Positions 42,480-50,283 of a stretch of DNA of 64,000 nt are shown here, in pieces. Made by a program: the position numbers and the translations under genes. The first letter of the stretch is position 1; the number at the start of each line of letters is the position of its first letter. The stretch lies in assembly GCF_026339935.1 (NCBI RefSeq), contig NZ_JAPEPX010000001.1, forward strand, positions 5,483,501 through 5,547,500. Direction: 5' to 3'. The notes beneath the pieces were generated by a model, which was given only the letters and a program-made list of their open reading frames with translations, did not search any database and was not told where the DNA came from. Source of the DNA: Streptomyces sp. NBC_01551. Lineage in GTDB: Bacteria > Actinomycetota > Actinomycetes > Streptomycetales > Streptomycetaceae.

Positions 42480-43313
42480 CTACTGCTTGTTCCTCAGTGC
42501 TTCCTCGATGGTCCGCATGACCTCGTCGAGCGGTGCGTCGGTACGGGCCACCGCCACCAGCACCTCGCCCTGCGTACGGACCTGGGCCGCCTCCGGCCGC
42601 TCCTCCTGGGCCTGCGCGGCCGTGTTCAGGGTGCGGCCCGCGCCGATCCCCGAGCCGAAGGTCTTCCGTACGATCGAGAAGGCGTGGTCCAGCTCCGCCT
42701 CCACGTCCCCCCGGCCGCCGGCCCGCAGCCAGCGCCGCAGCACGTGGTTGTGGGCCGTGACGACCGCGGAGGCGGCCACCTCGGCCAGCAGCGGGTCGTC
42801 GTTGCCGTCGTGGTGGTCGTGCTCGTCGAAGTGGGCCAGCAGGTAGCGGGTGAAGAGCCGCTCGTAGCGGGCGACCGAGGCGATCTCCCGCTCCCGCAGC
42901 GCCGGCACCTCGCGGGTGAGGCGGTAGCGCTCCACCGACACCGCCGGCGAGGCGGCGTACATCTTCATGACTTCCTTGATCCCGCGGCACACCGTGTCGA
43001 GCGGGTGCTCGTGCGCCGGGGCCACGTCCAGCACGGCCTCGGCGCGGGTCAGGGTGTCGTCGTGATCGGGGAAGATCGCCTCTTCCTTGGAGCGGAAGTG
43101 GCGGAAGAAGGTCCGGCGCGCGACCCCGGCGGTCGCGGCGATCTCGTCGACCGTCGTCGCCTCGTACCCCTTGGTCGCGAACAGCTCCATCGCGGCCGCG
43201 GCGAGCTCGCGGCGCATCTTGAGCCGCTGTGCGGCCGCCTTGGTGCCGGCCGCGCTCTCCGGGGCGTCGGAGGCCGTGGTGGCGCGGGGCGAGGTCTTGG
43301 CGGGCTGGGACAT
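42480..43313 (-). CDS. TetR-family regulator, probable controller of the ethylmalonyl-CoA genes
   Basis: DNA-binding repressor type protein of 277 aa. The TetR helix-turn-helix is at about 32-78 (RRELAAAAMELFATKGYEAT, TVDEIAATAGVARRTFFRHF). The ligand domain contains a His/Asp-rich stretch (HFDEHDHHDGNDD, about 165-177) that might bind metal or be a flexible loop. I chose ATG 43313 over ATG 43331 because the extra codons include TTT and TCT, which are rare here; neither start has a clear ribosome site. It lies between the dehydrogenase gene and ccr on the same strand, with its own terminator. Confidence 0.88.
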   Translation of the reverse strand: MSQPAKTSPRATTASDAPESAAGTKAAAQRLKMRRELAAAAMELFATKGYEATTVDEIAATAGVARRTFFRHFRSKEEAIFPDHDDTLTRAEAVLDVAPAHEHPLDTVCRGIKEVMKMYAASPAVSVERYRLTREVPALREREIASVARYERLFTRYLLAHFDEHDHHDGNDDPLLAEVAASAVVTAHNHVLRRWLRAGGRGDVEAELDHAFSIVRKTFGSGIGAGRTLNTAAQAQEERPEAAQVRTQGEVLVAVARTDAPLDEVMRTIEEALRNKQ

Positions 43314-43371
43314 AGAGCGAAAGTACTTCATTTGCGCAGGGGAGCGCGCCTGAGGGGGGTGGGACAGGGGT

Positions 43372-43455
43372 GGATGCGGGGGAGAGCCCGCACTGGGCTC
43401 GGGTACGGTCCGCCGTGAGGGTCCGGCGGACCCGAGCAGCCCTCCCCACGCATCC
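43372..43455. repeat. Nested long inverted repeat between the dehydrogenase and TetR genes
   Basis: Outer arms GGATGCGGGGGAG (43372-43384) and CTCCCCACGCATCC (43442-43455) pair with one bulge. Inner arms GGTCCGCC (43407-43414) and GGCGGACC (43425-43432) are perfect with a 10-nt loop. The whole gap of 172 bp could fold as one branched stem. It may terminate transcription from the dehydrogenase gene or form the leader of the TetR transcript. Confidence 0.5.
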
Positions 43456-43485
43456 GGCTCGGTTGCCCCGGGGGCAGGGCGCGGC

Positions 43486-45282
43486 TTACCGGCGGGCGTA
43501 CTCACGGAATCCGCGGCCGGTCTTCCGGCCCAGGCAGCCCGCCGCCACCAGGTGCTCCAGCAGCGGCGACGGGGCCAGGCCCGGGTCGCGGAACTCCTGG
43601 TGCAGGACCTTCTCGATGGCCAGCGACACGTCAAGGCCGACCACGTCGAGGAGCTCGAAGGGCCCCATCGGGTAGCCGCCGCCCAGCTTCATCGCGGCGT
43701 CGATCTCGTCGATGCCCGCGTAGTGCTGCTCGACCATCTTGATCGCGTTGTTCAGGTACGGGAACAGCAGCGCGTTCACGATGAAGCCCGCCCGGTCCCC
43801 GCAGTCCACCGGGTGCTTGCGCACCTTCGCGCAGACCTCGCGGACCGTGGCGTGCACGTCGTCGGCCGTCAGGACCGTACGGACCACCTCGACCAGCTTC
43901 ATGGCCGGCGCCGGGTTGAAGAAGTGCATGCCGATCACGTCGTGCGGCCGCGACGTCGCGCGGGCGACGGCGATCACCGGCAGCGAGGACGTGGTCGTGG
44001 CCAGCACCGCGCCCGGCTTGCAGACCTTGTCCAGGCCCGCGAACAGCTCCTGCTTGACCGCCAGGTCCTCGGCGACGGCCTCGACGGCCAGGTCCACGTC
44101 GGCGAACGCGTCGAGCGAGCCCGCCGGGGTGATCAGGGCCAGCGTCCGTGCCGCGGCCTCCTCGGTCAGCCTGCCCTTGGACACCGCACGGCCCAAGGAC
44201 TTGCCGATCGCGGCCTTCGCGGCATCGGCCTTCTCCTGGCTGCGGGCAGCCAGCACGACCGGGTAACCGGCCTGCGCGAAGACCTGGGCGATACCGCTCG
44301 CCATCGTGCCGGAGCCGGCGACGCCGACCGAGGAGACCGGGCGGCTCGCGCCCAGCAGGGACCCGTCCAGCGGGGTCTGGAGATCCCGGACGATCACCGT
44401 GCTGCCCGGGGCCTCGTACGTGTAGAAACCGCGCCCGGACTTCTGCCCGGTCAGGCCGGCCTCGGCGAGGTGGCCGAGGATCGGGGCCGGGGCGTGCAGC
44501 CGGTCGCCGGAGGAGGCGTACATGGCCTCCAGGACGGTCCGGGCCGTGTCCACGCCGATCAGGTCGAGCAGCGCGAGCGGGCCCATCGGCAGGCCGCAGC
44601 CGAGCCGCATCGCCGCGTCGATGTCCTCGCGGGAGGCGTACTTCGACTCGTACATGGCGGCGGCCTGGTTGAGGTAGCCGAAGAGCAGGCCGTCGGCGAC
44701 GAAACCGGGGCGGTCGCCGACCGCGACGGGCTCCTTGCCGAGCTCGCGGGCCAGCGCGGTGACCGCCTCGACGGCGGGCGGCGCGGTCAGGACGCTGGAG
44801 ACCACCTCGACCAGCTTCATCGCCGGGGCCGGGTTGAAGAAGTGCAGGCCCAGCACCCGCTCGGGGCGCTGCGACTCGGCGGCCATGCGGGTCACCGACA
44901 GGGCGTTGGTGCCGGTGGCCAGGATGGTGTCGGGCCGGACGATCGCGTCGAGTTCGCGAAACAGCCGCTGCTTGAGCTCGTAGTTCTCCGGGACGACCTC
45001 GATGACCAGGTCGGCGTCGGCGGCGGCGCTCAGCTCGGTGAAGGTGCGGAAGCGGGCGAGCACGCCCTCCCGCTCCTCCTCCGTGAGCCGCTCCCGGGTG
45101 ACGGAGCGGGCGGTGGCGGCCGCGAGGGCGGCGGTGGCCCGGCGCGTGGCGGTGTCGCTGATGTCGATGCCGATGACCTCGCGGCCGGCCCGGGCGAGGA
45201 CCTCGGCGATGCCGGTGCCCATCGTGCCGAGGCCGACGACGGCGATGGTCTGGAGGGTGGACTGACTGGACGGACGGTCCAT
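43486..45282 (-). CDS. Double-domain 3-hydroxyacyl-CoA dehydrogenase
   Basis: Protein of 598 aa made of two complete copies of the HCDH fold (about 10-295 and 316-598) in one frame. Each has an NAD motif (GLGTMG at 17-22; GSGTMA at 323-328), HFFNPAPAMKLVEVV with catalytic His and Glu (H147/E159; H453/E465) and a PMGP helical domain. Copy 2 keeps Ser432-Ser433 and Asn503 of the active site; copy 1 has Asn126-Ala127 and Asp197 there. Copy 1 keeps the ribose-binding Asp40; copy 2 has Ala346-Arg347. So copy 2 looks catalytically canonical and copy 1 altered. It would interconvert acetoacetyl- and 3-hydroxybutyryl-CoA ahead of ccr. GGAG lies 7 bp before ATG 45282. Confidence 0.93.
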   Translation of the reverse strand: MDRPSSQSTLQTIAVVGLGTMGTGIAEVLARAGREVIGIDISDTATRRATAALAAATARSVTRERLTEEEREGVLARFRTFTELSAAADADLVIEVVPENYELKQRLFRELDAIVRPDTILATGTNALSVTRMAAESQRPERVLGLHFFNPAPAMKLVEVVSSVLTAPPAVEAVTALARELGKEPVAVGDRPGFVADGLLFGYLNQAAAMYESKYASREDIDAAMRLGCGLPMGPLALLDLIGVDTARTVLEAMYASSGDRLHAPAPILGHLAEAGLTGQKSGRGFYTYEAPGSTVIVRDLQTPLDGSLLGASRPVSSVGVAGSGTMASGIAQVFAQAGYPVVLAARSQEKADAAKAAIGKSLGRAVSKGRLTEEAAARTLALITPAGSLDAFADVDLAVEAVAEDLAVKQELFAGLDKVCKPGAVLATTTSSLPVIAVARATSRPHDVIGMHFFNPAPAMKLVEVVRTVLTADDVHATVREVCAKVRKHPVDCGDRAGFIVNALLFPYLNNAIKMVEQHYAGIDEIDAAMKLGGGYPMGPFELLDVVGLDVSLAIEKVLHQEFRDPGLAPSPLLEHLVAAGCLGRKTGRGFREYARR

Positions 45283-45443
45283 CGCGGGACTCCAGTGAAT
45301 GAGGGTGACGACTGGGTGAAGGCACGCGGCTGCACAAGCTCGCGGCCCGAAGATCCGCACAAGATGCCCAGGAAAGGGGGGCAAAGGGAGGGGCGGAGAG
45401 AACGGCGGACCCTGTCCCGGGGGTCACGCCGAAGACATACACG

Positions 45444-45468
45444 CGGTACCTGAGGGTGCCTGGTACCG
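45444..45468. promoter_or_regulatory. Inverted repeat upstream of the dehydrogenase gene
   Basis: CGGTACC at 45444-45450 and GGTACCG at 45462-45468 form perfect 7-bp arms 11 bp apart, about 165-185 bp before the dehydrogenase start. The rest of the 391-bp gap (45283-45673) shows no coding signal; its right end is AT-richer and also carries the 7-bp triple repeat. Confidence 0.4.
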
Positions 45469-45587
45469 AACCGACTGGTGCGGGGCGCTGCGTCACCAGG
45501 CCTGCCCCGTACGTTGATGCGAGAGTAACCCGTCGGTAACTGCTGCGCCAGTGTGCGGAGATGTGACCTGTACCGCCCAAATGTACC

Positions 45588-45608
45588 GATCATCGATCAT
45601 CGATCATC
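45588..45608. repeat. Triple GATCATC tandem repeat in the divergent promoter region
   Basis: GATCATC occurs three times without interruption at 45588-45608, between the minus-strand dehydrogenase gene and the plus-strand gene at 45674. The AT content is unusual for this genome. A related segment stands upstream of ccr (42380-42400). It may be a binding site shared by genes of the pathway. Confidence 0.55.
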
Positions 45609-45673
45609 GGGTGTTGCCGGGTCCTCTGCGCGAACCCGGCGTGGCGGCCGCCGCGCCGCCCTAGGGTGGCCGG

Positions 45674-46225
45674 GTGAACGACGTGCTGGAGCGCCTGCGC
45701 ACCGAATCCGCGGACTCGGCGGAGTACGGGGAACTGCTCGCGGCGGACCCCGACGCCCTGGCCGCCTCCCTGACCTCGGCCGGGCGGCCGCTGTGGGCCC
45801 GCGAACTGGCCGCGTACCGGCTGGGGCTGGCCGGGGACCGGCGCGCCTTCGAGCCGCTGGTGCTGCTGCTGAACCACCGGGACCCGCCGCGCTGCGCGGC
45901 CGCCGCCGCGGCGCTGGCCGTGCTCGACGACCCCCGTACCGCCCGCGCGGCGGCCGCCCTCGCGACGAACGGCCTGCGCACCGCCTACGCACTGCACCCG
46001 GTCCGGCTGCTCGCCGCACTCCGGGCCCCGGAGTCGGCTCCGGCGCTGATCGCCACGCTGTCGCGGCTGCTCGCGCCGAACGACCCGTACTGGCGGGTCG
46101 CCCTCGCCTGCGTCGAGGGCCTCGGGACGCTGGCCGACCCGCGCGCCCGCGAGGTCCTCGTCCGAGCCCAGTCCCACCCCCGGCTGGCGGTGGCGGCCAC
46201 CGAGGCCCTGCGCGGGCTGGCCTGA
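45674..46225 (+). CDS. HEAT-like repeat protein of unknown function
   Basis: All-helical protein of 183 aa. Repeating helix pairs such as LWARELAAYRLGLAGDRRAF, then EPLVLLLNHRDPPRCAAAAA, and a final ACVEGLGTLADPRAREVLVR resemble HEAT/PBS-lyase repeats, which usually mediate protein contacts. No catalytic motif or signal peptide is visible. The start is GTG 45674. It converges on the RidA gene with 7 bp between stops. Confidence 0.8.
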   Translation: MNDVLERLRTESADSAEYGELLAADPDALAASLTSAGRPLWARELAAYRLGLAGDRRAFEPLVLLLNHRDPPRCAAAAAALAVLDDPRTARAAAALATNGLRTAYALHPVRLLAALRAPESAPALIATLSRLLAPNDPYWRVALACVEGLGTLADPRAREVLVRAQSHPRLAVAATEALRGLA

Positions 46226-46232
46226 CCCGGCC

Positions 46233-46655
46233 TCAGGCCCGCTGCGGCGCGACGATCGCGAAGGCCTCGATCTCCACCAGGAGTTCGGGGCGGAACAGGG
46301 CCGAGACCTGGACCGCCGAGGAGGCCGGGAGGCGGCCGGCGGGGAGGGCGGCGTCGCGGGCGTCGCGGACCGCCGGGAGGTACGCCATGTCCGTCACAAA
46401 ATAGGTCAGCTTGACCACGTCGTCGAAGCCCGCCCCCGCCGCCGCCAGGCAGCGGCGGAGGTTCTCGAACACCTGCCGGGCCTGCGCGGCGGCGTCGCCG
46501 GCGCCGACCACCTCACCCCGCTCGTCGAGGGAGCACTGCCCCGAGACGGCGACGAACGTCCCGGTGCCCCAGACGACGTGGCTGTACTGGGGACTGGGGG
46601 CGACGCCCTCGGGCGCGGGGACACGGGTGAGGTGGCTGGTGCCGGACGTGGTCAT
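46233..46655 (-). CDS. RidA-family (YjgF/UK114) protein
   Basis: Trimeric reactive-enamine/imine deaminase fold of 140 aa. Visible features are the AVSGQCSLDERGEVVGAGDA segment, QARQVFENLRRCLAAAGAGF, and the C-terminal strand VEIEAFAIV. The family's arginine that binds the carboxylate appears only loosely matched (VSALFRPELLVEIEA), so it may belong to a non-canonical Rid subgroup. It lies 24 bp downstream of the hydrolase gene behind it on the same strand. Confidence 0.87.
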   Translation of the reverse strand: MTTSGTSHLTRVPAPEGVAPSPQYSHVVWGTGTFVAVSGQCSLDERGEVVGAGDAAAQARQVFENLRRCLAAAGAGFDDVVKLTYFVTDMAYLPAVRDARDAALPAGRLPASSAVQVSALFRPELLVEIEAFAIVAPQRA

Positions 46656-46679
46656 GGGGATGATCTTGCCCGGTGTCCG

Positions 46680-48266
46680 TCAGCCGCGGAACCCCAGCAG
46701 GCCGTGCAGCGCCGCGCCGCCCGCCGACGGCGGGACCGAGCGGGTCAGCGCGGCCGGCTTCGGGGCCGGCTGGGCGGCGCAGGTCGCGTCCGCCGCCCGG
46801 CCCGTTTGCAGGTACGCCGACACCTTCTCGTCCAGGCACTTGTTGCCCGCCAGCGAGATCCCGTGGTTGCCGCCGCCCTCCTCGACCACCAGAGCGGAGC
46901 CCTTCAGCTTCTCCTTCATGCTCAGCGCGCCGCCGAACGGCGTCGCCGCGTCCTCGGTGGCCTGGAGCAGCAGGGCGGGCGGCAGCGCCGCGTTGGTCAC
47001 GTCCGGTGTCGCCAGCGGCTCCGTCGGCCAGAACGCGCAGGGGGCGTTGTACCAGGCGTTGTTCCAGGTCATGAACGGCGCCTTGGCGTGCGTGGCCCAC
47101 ATGTCCGCGCGCCAGGTGTTCCAGTCCTTCGGCCAGGCCGAGTCCCGGCACTGCACCGCCGTGTACACGCTGTAGCTGTTGCCCGCGGAGGGCTCCACCG
47201 CGCCGAACCGCTCGTACGCCGCCACCAGCGGCTTCGGGTCGCGGTCCACCACGTACGCCGAGAAGGCCTCGGCGAGGTTGGGCCAGTAGCCGTTGTAGTA
47301 GCCGCCCGGCATGTAGGTGTCCTCCAGCTCGGCCGGGCCCACCTTGGCCCCGGCCGGGGTCTCGCGCAGCGCCTCGCGCATCGCGTACCAGCGGTTCTCC
47401 ACCTCCGCCGGGTCGGTGCCGAGGCGGTACTTCTCGTCGTACTGGGCGACCCAGGCCAAGAACGCCTTGTGGCGGGCGTCGAAGGCCTGGTCCTGCGCCA
47501 GGTTGTCCTCGTACCAGACGCCGCCCGGGTCGACCACGGAGTCCAGGACCAGCCGGTGCACCCGGGACGGGTGGAGCTTGGCGTACACCGCGCCCAGGTA
47601 GGTCCCGTACGAGTAGCCGAAGTAGCTGATCCTCGGCGCGCCCAGCGCGGTGCGCAGCACCTCCAGGTCGCGGGCGGCGGAGAGCGTGCCGATGTACGGG
47701 AGCACGTCCGCGTGCTTGGCCTGGCAGGAGTCGGCGAAGGACTTGACCCGCTCCAGGTTGGCCTGCTCGGTCTCCACGTCACGCGGGACGGAATCCGGCC
47801 GCACGGGGGTGAAGTGCGCCGCGCCGCAGTCCAGGGCGGGCTCGCTCTTGCCGACGCCCCGGGGGTCGAAGCCGATCACGTCGTACTGGGCGGCGACGTC
47901 CTTCGCCAGCGTCGCGGCGACGTACCCGGCCAGGCCGCGGCCGCTGCCGCCGGGGCCGCCGGGGTTGACCAGCAGCGGGCCCTGGGAGGTGGCGGCCGTG
48001 TGCGGGACGCGGGTCAGGGCGAGGGAGATCTGCCGCCCGGCCGGCCGGTCGTGGTCGAGCGGCACCTTGAGGGAGGCGCACTGGAGGGTGGGGTAGCGGG
48101 GGGTCGCGCAGCCCGTCCAGCGGACCGCGGCGGCCTTCGCGCCCGGTGGGGCGGCGGCGGCCGTGACGGCGGCGGGGCTCGCGAGGGTCGCGGCGACGGT
48201 GGCGACGGAGACCGACACGAGGACGGCGGCGCGCTTCGTGACGGGGCGGTTCGTGGGGCGGAGCAT
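46680..48266 (-). CDS. Secreted alpha/beta hydrolase, tripeptidyl-aminopeptidase-like (S33)
   Basis: Exported serine hydrolase of 528 aa similar to the Streptomyces Tap/SlpD/SlpE mycelial proteases. A signal peptide covers about 1-40 (basic start, Val/Ala-rich core, AAA cleavage region). The oxyanion region is NPGGPGGSG (101-109), the nucleophile Ser219 lies in FGYSYGTYLG, the acid is in QATEDAATPF and the base in GGGNHGISL. Family members remove tripeptides from the N-terminus of secreted proteins. Two Cys pairs are consistent with an extracellular protein. It follows the radical SAM gene after 113 bp. Confidence 0.92.
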   Translation of the reverse strand: MLRPTNRPVTKRAAVLVSVSVATVAATLASPAAVTAAAAPPGAKAAAVRWTGCATPRYPTLQCASLKVPLDHDRPAGRQISLALTRVPHTAATSQGPLLVNPGGPGGSGRGLAGYVAATLAKDVAAQYDVIGFDPRGVGKSEPALDCGAAHFTPVRPDSVPRDVETEQANLERVKSFADSCQAKHADVLPYIGTLSAARDLEVLRTALGAPRISYFGYSYGTYLGAVYAKLHPSRVHRLVLDSVVDPGGVWYEDNLAQDQAFDARHKAFLAWVAQYDEKYRLGTDPAEVENRWYAMREALRETPAGAKVGPAELEDTYMPGGYYNGYWPNLAEAFSAYVVDRDPKPLVAAYERFGAVEPSAGNSYSVYTAVQCRDSAWPKDWNTWRADMWATHAKAPFMTWNNAWYNAPCAFWPTEPLATPDVTNAALPPALLLQATEDAATPFGGALSMKEKLKGSALVVEEGGGNHGISLAGNKCLDEKVSAYLQTGRAADATCAAQPAPKPAALTRSVPPSAGGAALHGLLGFRG

Positions 48267-48379
48267 GAGGGCCTCCCAGCCGAGGGTTCTGGGCGGAATC
48301 GTCCCGGAACCAGCGCCGCGAAGGCGGGATTGCGCCCCCTATTGGCCCGATGTGATGACCCGTCGCCCGCCGCCCGCGC

Positions 48380-49414
48380 TCACAGGAGCGTGAGCTGCGT
48401 CGGCCCGGCGGGCGCCGCATCGGCCGGCCGCTCCGGGACGACGGCGCGGCGGGCGGCGCCGCGCCGGGCCGGCCCGATGCCGAATTCGGCCGCCAGTTCG
48501 TGGACTTGGCGGGTGATCCGGCGCTGGTACCAGGTGGGCGCGTACGAGCCGCCCTCGTACATCCGCTCGTACCGTTCGACCAGGTGCGGGTGGTGGGTGC
48601 CCAGCCAGGCCAGGAACCACTCGCGCGCCCCGGGCCGCAGATGGAGTACCAGGGGTGTCACGGAGGTCGCCCCGGCCTCGGCGACGGCCCGGACGGTGGC
48701 CCGCAGCTGCTCCGGCGCGTCCCCGAGGAAGGGGATGACGGGGGCCATCAGCACCCCGCACTCGATCCCGGCGTCGGTGAGGGTCCGCACGGCGTGCAGC
48801 CGGCTCGCGGGGGACGGCGTACCGGGCTCCACGGTCCGCCACAGTGCGGTGTCCGTGAAGCCGACGGAGACGCAAACCCCGATGTCGGTGACCTCGGCGG
48901 CCTGCCGCAGCAGGGGGAGGTCGCGCAGGATCAGCGTGCCCTTGGTGAGGATGGAGAACGGGTTGGCGCGGTCGCGCAGCGCCTCGATGATCCCGGGCAT
49001 CAGCCGGTAGCGGCCCTCGGCGCGCTGGTAGCAGTCGACGTTGGTGCCCATGGCGATGTGCGCGCCGCTCCAGCGGGGCCCGGCGAGCTCCTTGCGCAGC
49101 AGCTCGGGCGCGTTGGTCTTGACGACGATCTGGGAGTCGAAGCCGACGCCGGTGTCGAGGTCGAGGTAGCTGTGCGTCTTGCGAGCGAAGCAGTACACGC
49201 AGGCGTGGCTGCACCCCCGGTACGGGTTGACCGTCCATTCGAACGGCATCCGGGAGGCGCCGGGCACCCGGTTGAGCACGGAGCGCGCCCGGACCTCGTG
49301 GAAGGTGATGCCGCGGAACTCGGGGGTGTCGAAGGTGCGGGTGACGACGGACCCGACCCCGAAGAGCGCCCCCGTCCTCTCCTCGGTCCCGTCGGTCAGA
49401 TTGTCCCAGCGCAT
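48380..49414 (-). CDS. Radical SAM protein, Rv2578c/SPL-like, behind a LexA-type box
   Basis: Iron-sulfur radical SAM enzyme of 344 aa. The cluster cysteines are Cys68, Cys72 and Cys75 (GCSHACVYCFAR). VNPYRGCSHACVYCFAR is the signature of the SPL-like/Rv2578c group of unknown reaction. MGTNVDCYQ and SILTKGTLILRD are further family strings. The start ATG 49414 has GGGAGG at 7 bp; a longer start adds 13 residues across the ribosome site. A GAAC-N4-GTTC box lies 34 bp upstream, overlapping the likely promoter, so DNA damage should induce it. A role in nucleic-acid repair or modification is inferred from that. Confidence 0.9.
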   Translation of the reverse strand: MRWDNLTDGTEERTGALFGVGSVVTRTFDTPEFRGITFHEVRARSVLNRVPGASRMPFEWTVNPYRGCSHACVYCFARKTHSYLDLDTGVGFDSQIVVKTNAPELLRKELAGPRWSGAHIAMGTNVDCYQRAEGRYRLMPGIIEALRDRANPFSILTKGTLILRDLPLLRQAAEVTDIGVCVSVGFTDTALWRTVEPGTPSPASRLHAVRTLTDAGIECGVLMAPVIPFLGDAPEQLRATVRAVAEAGATSVTPLVLHLRPGAREWFLAWLGTHHPHLVERYERMYEGGSYAPTWYQRRITRQVHELAAEFGIGPARRGAARRAVVPERPADAAPAGPTQLTLL

Positions 49415-49447
49415 GAGCGCCTCCCTCGGTAGCCCGGACCGAGAATA

Positions 49448-49459
49448 GAACAAACGTTC
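49448..49459. promoter_or_regulatory. LexA/SOS box
   Basis: GAACAAACGTTC is a perfect match to the actinobacterial LexA consensus GAAC-N4-GTTC. On the minus strand TATTCT, a fair -10 element, begins 1 bp after it, so LexA bound here would block the promoter of the radical SAM gene. The divergent SRPBCC gene starts 118 bp away on the other side and may or may not be affected. Confidence 0.75.
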
Positions 49460-49577
49460 CCATGATCGTGCGGGAGTGCCGCCGGGCCGCTGTCATGCGG
49501 GGCCCGGATTTGGGCGCCCGCCCCGGAGGTGGTTGGCTTGCGGCCGACGAGCGAGAACAACTGCTGGAGGAACAGCC

Positions 49578-50021
49578 ATGGCGCAGGTCGAGGCCACCAC
49601 GGAGCGGATCATCGCGGCCGACGCGGAGACGGTGTTCGACGCGCTCGCGGACTACACCGGGACCCGGGGGAAGCTGCTTCCCGAGCACTTCAGCGAGTAC
49701 GAGGTGCGCGAGGGCGGCGACGGCGAGGGCACCCTGGTCCACTGGAAGCTCCAGGCCACCAGCAAGCGCGTCCGCGACTGCCTGCTGGAGGTCACCGAGC
49801 CCACCGACGGTCAGCTGGTGGAGAAGGACCGCAACTCCTCGATGGTCACCACCTGGGTCGTCACCCCGGCCGGCGAGGGCAAGTCCAAGGCCGTGGTCAC
49901 CACCGTGTGGAACGGCGCCGGCGGCATCGGCGGCTTCTTCGAGCGCACCTTCGCCCCCAAGGGCCTCGGCCGCATCTACGACACCGTGCTGGCCAACCTG
50001 GCCACCGAAGTCGAGGGCTGA
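49578..50021 (+). CDS. SRPBCC (START/Bet v1-like) family protein
   Basis: Ligand-binding fold protein of 147 aa of the polyketide-cyclase/dehydrase group: AQVEATTERIIAADAETVFD at the N-terminus, a central sheet, and a C-terminal long helix (GLGRIYDTVLANLATEVEG). No catalytic set is recognisable, so it is probably a lipid-, hormone- or small-molecule-binding protein. ATG 49578 is preceded by TGGAGGAA. The following 262 bp (50022-50283) are GC-rich, with repeated CGAGCCGCGCC-like segments and no gene. Confidence 0.87.
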   Translation: MAQVEATTERIIAADAETVFDALADYTGTRGKLLPEHFSEYEVREGGDGEGTLVHWKLQATSKRVRDCLLEVTEPTDGQLVEKDRNSSMVTTWVVTPAGEGKSKAVVTTVWNGAGGIGGFFERTFAPKGLGRIYDTVLANLATEVEG

Positions 50022-50283
50022 CCAAGCCCGTTACGGGTACCGGGGCCGGGGCGGCTCACCGGATCGGGTGGATTTCCCCACGCTGAGCCGCGCCCGGGCC
50101 GGGCCCGAGCCGCGCCCGAGCTTCGTCCGAGCCGGGCCCCCGAGCCGCGCCCCGATCCGGGCCGCCGGTCCCGGGCGTGGCCAAAGGGCCCCCGAAGGGG
50201 CCGGCGGGCTAGGGTGGGGCCCTGCGTGGACGGCACCCGTCCGTGTCGTCCGCCCCGCGCGCAGCCGACCGCCTGGGGGCCCG

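Noticed and set aside
43314..43331. Upstream ATG at 43331 as the TetR start
   Set aside because: The six extra codons include TTT and TCT, rare here, and there is no ribosome site; it cannot be excluded, but 43313 is favoured.
45283..45673. A hidden gene in the gap before the HEAT-like gene
   Set aside because: Short frames there have poor codon bias and no ribosome site; the region carries inverted and direct repeats, which fits a promoter region.
50022..50283. A coding extension in front of the M55 peptidase gene
   Set aside because: The in-frame upstream translation is Arg/Pro/Gly repeats from GC-rich duplicated DNA, and the family normally begins with the metal-binding strand at MKILISADMEG.
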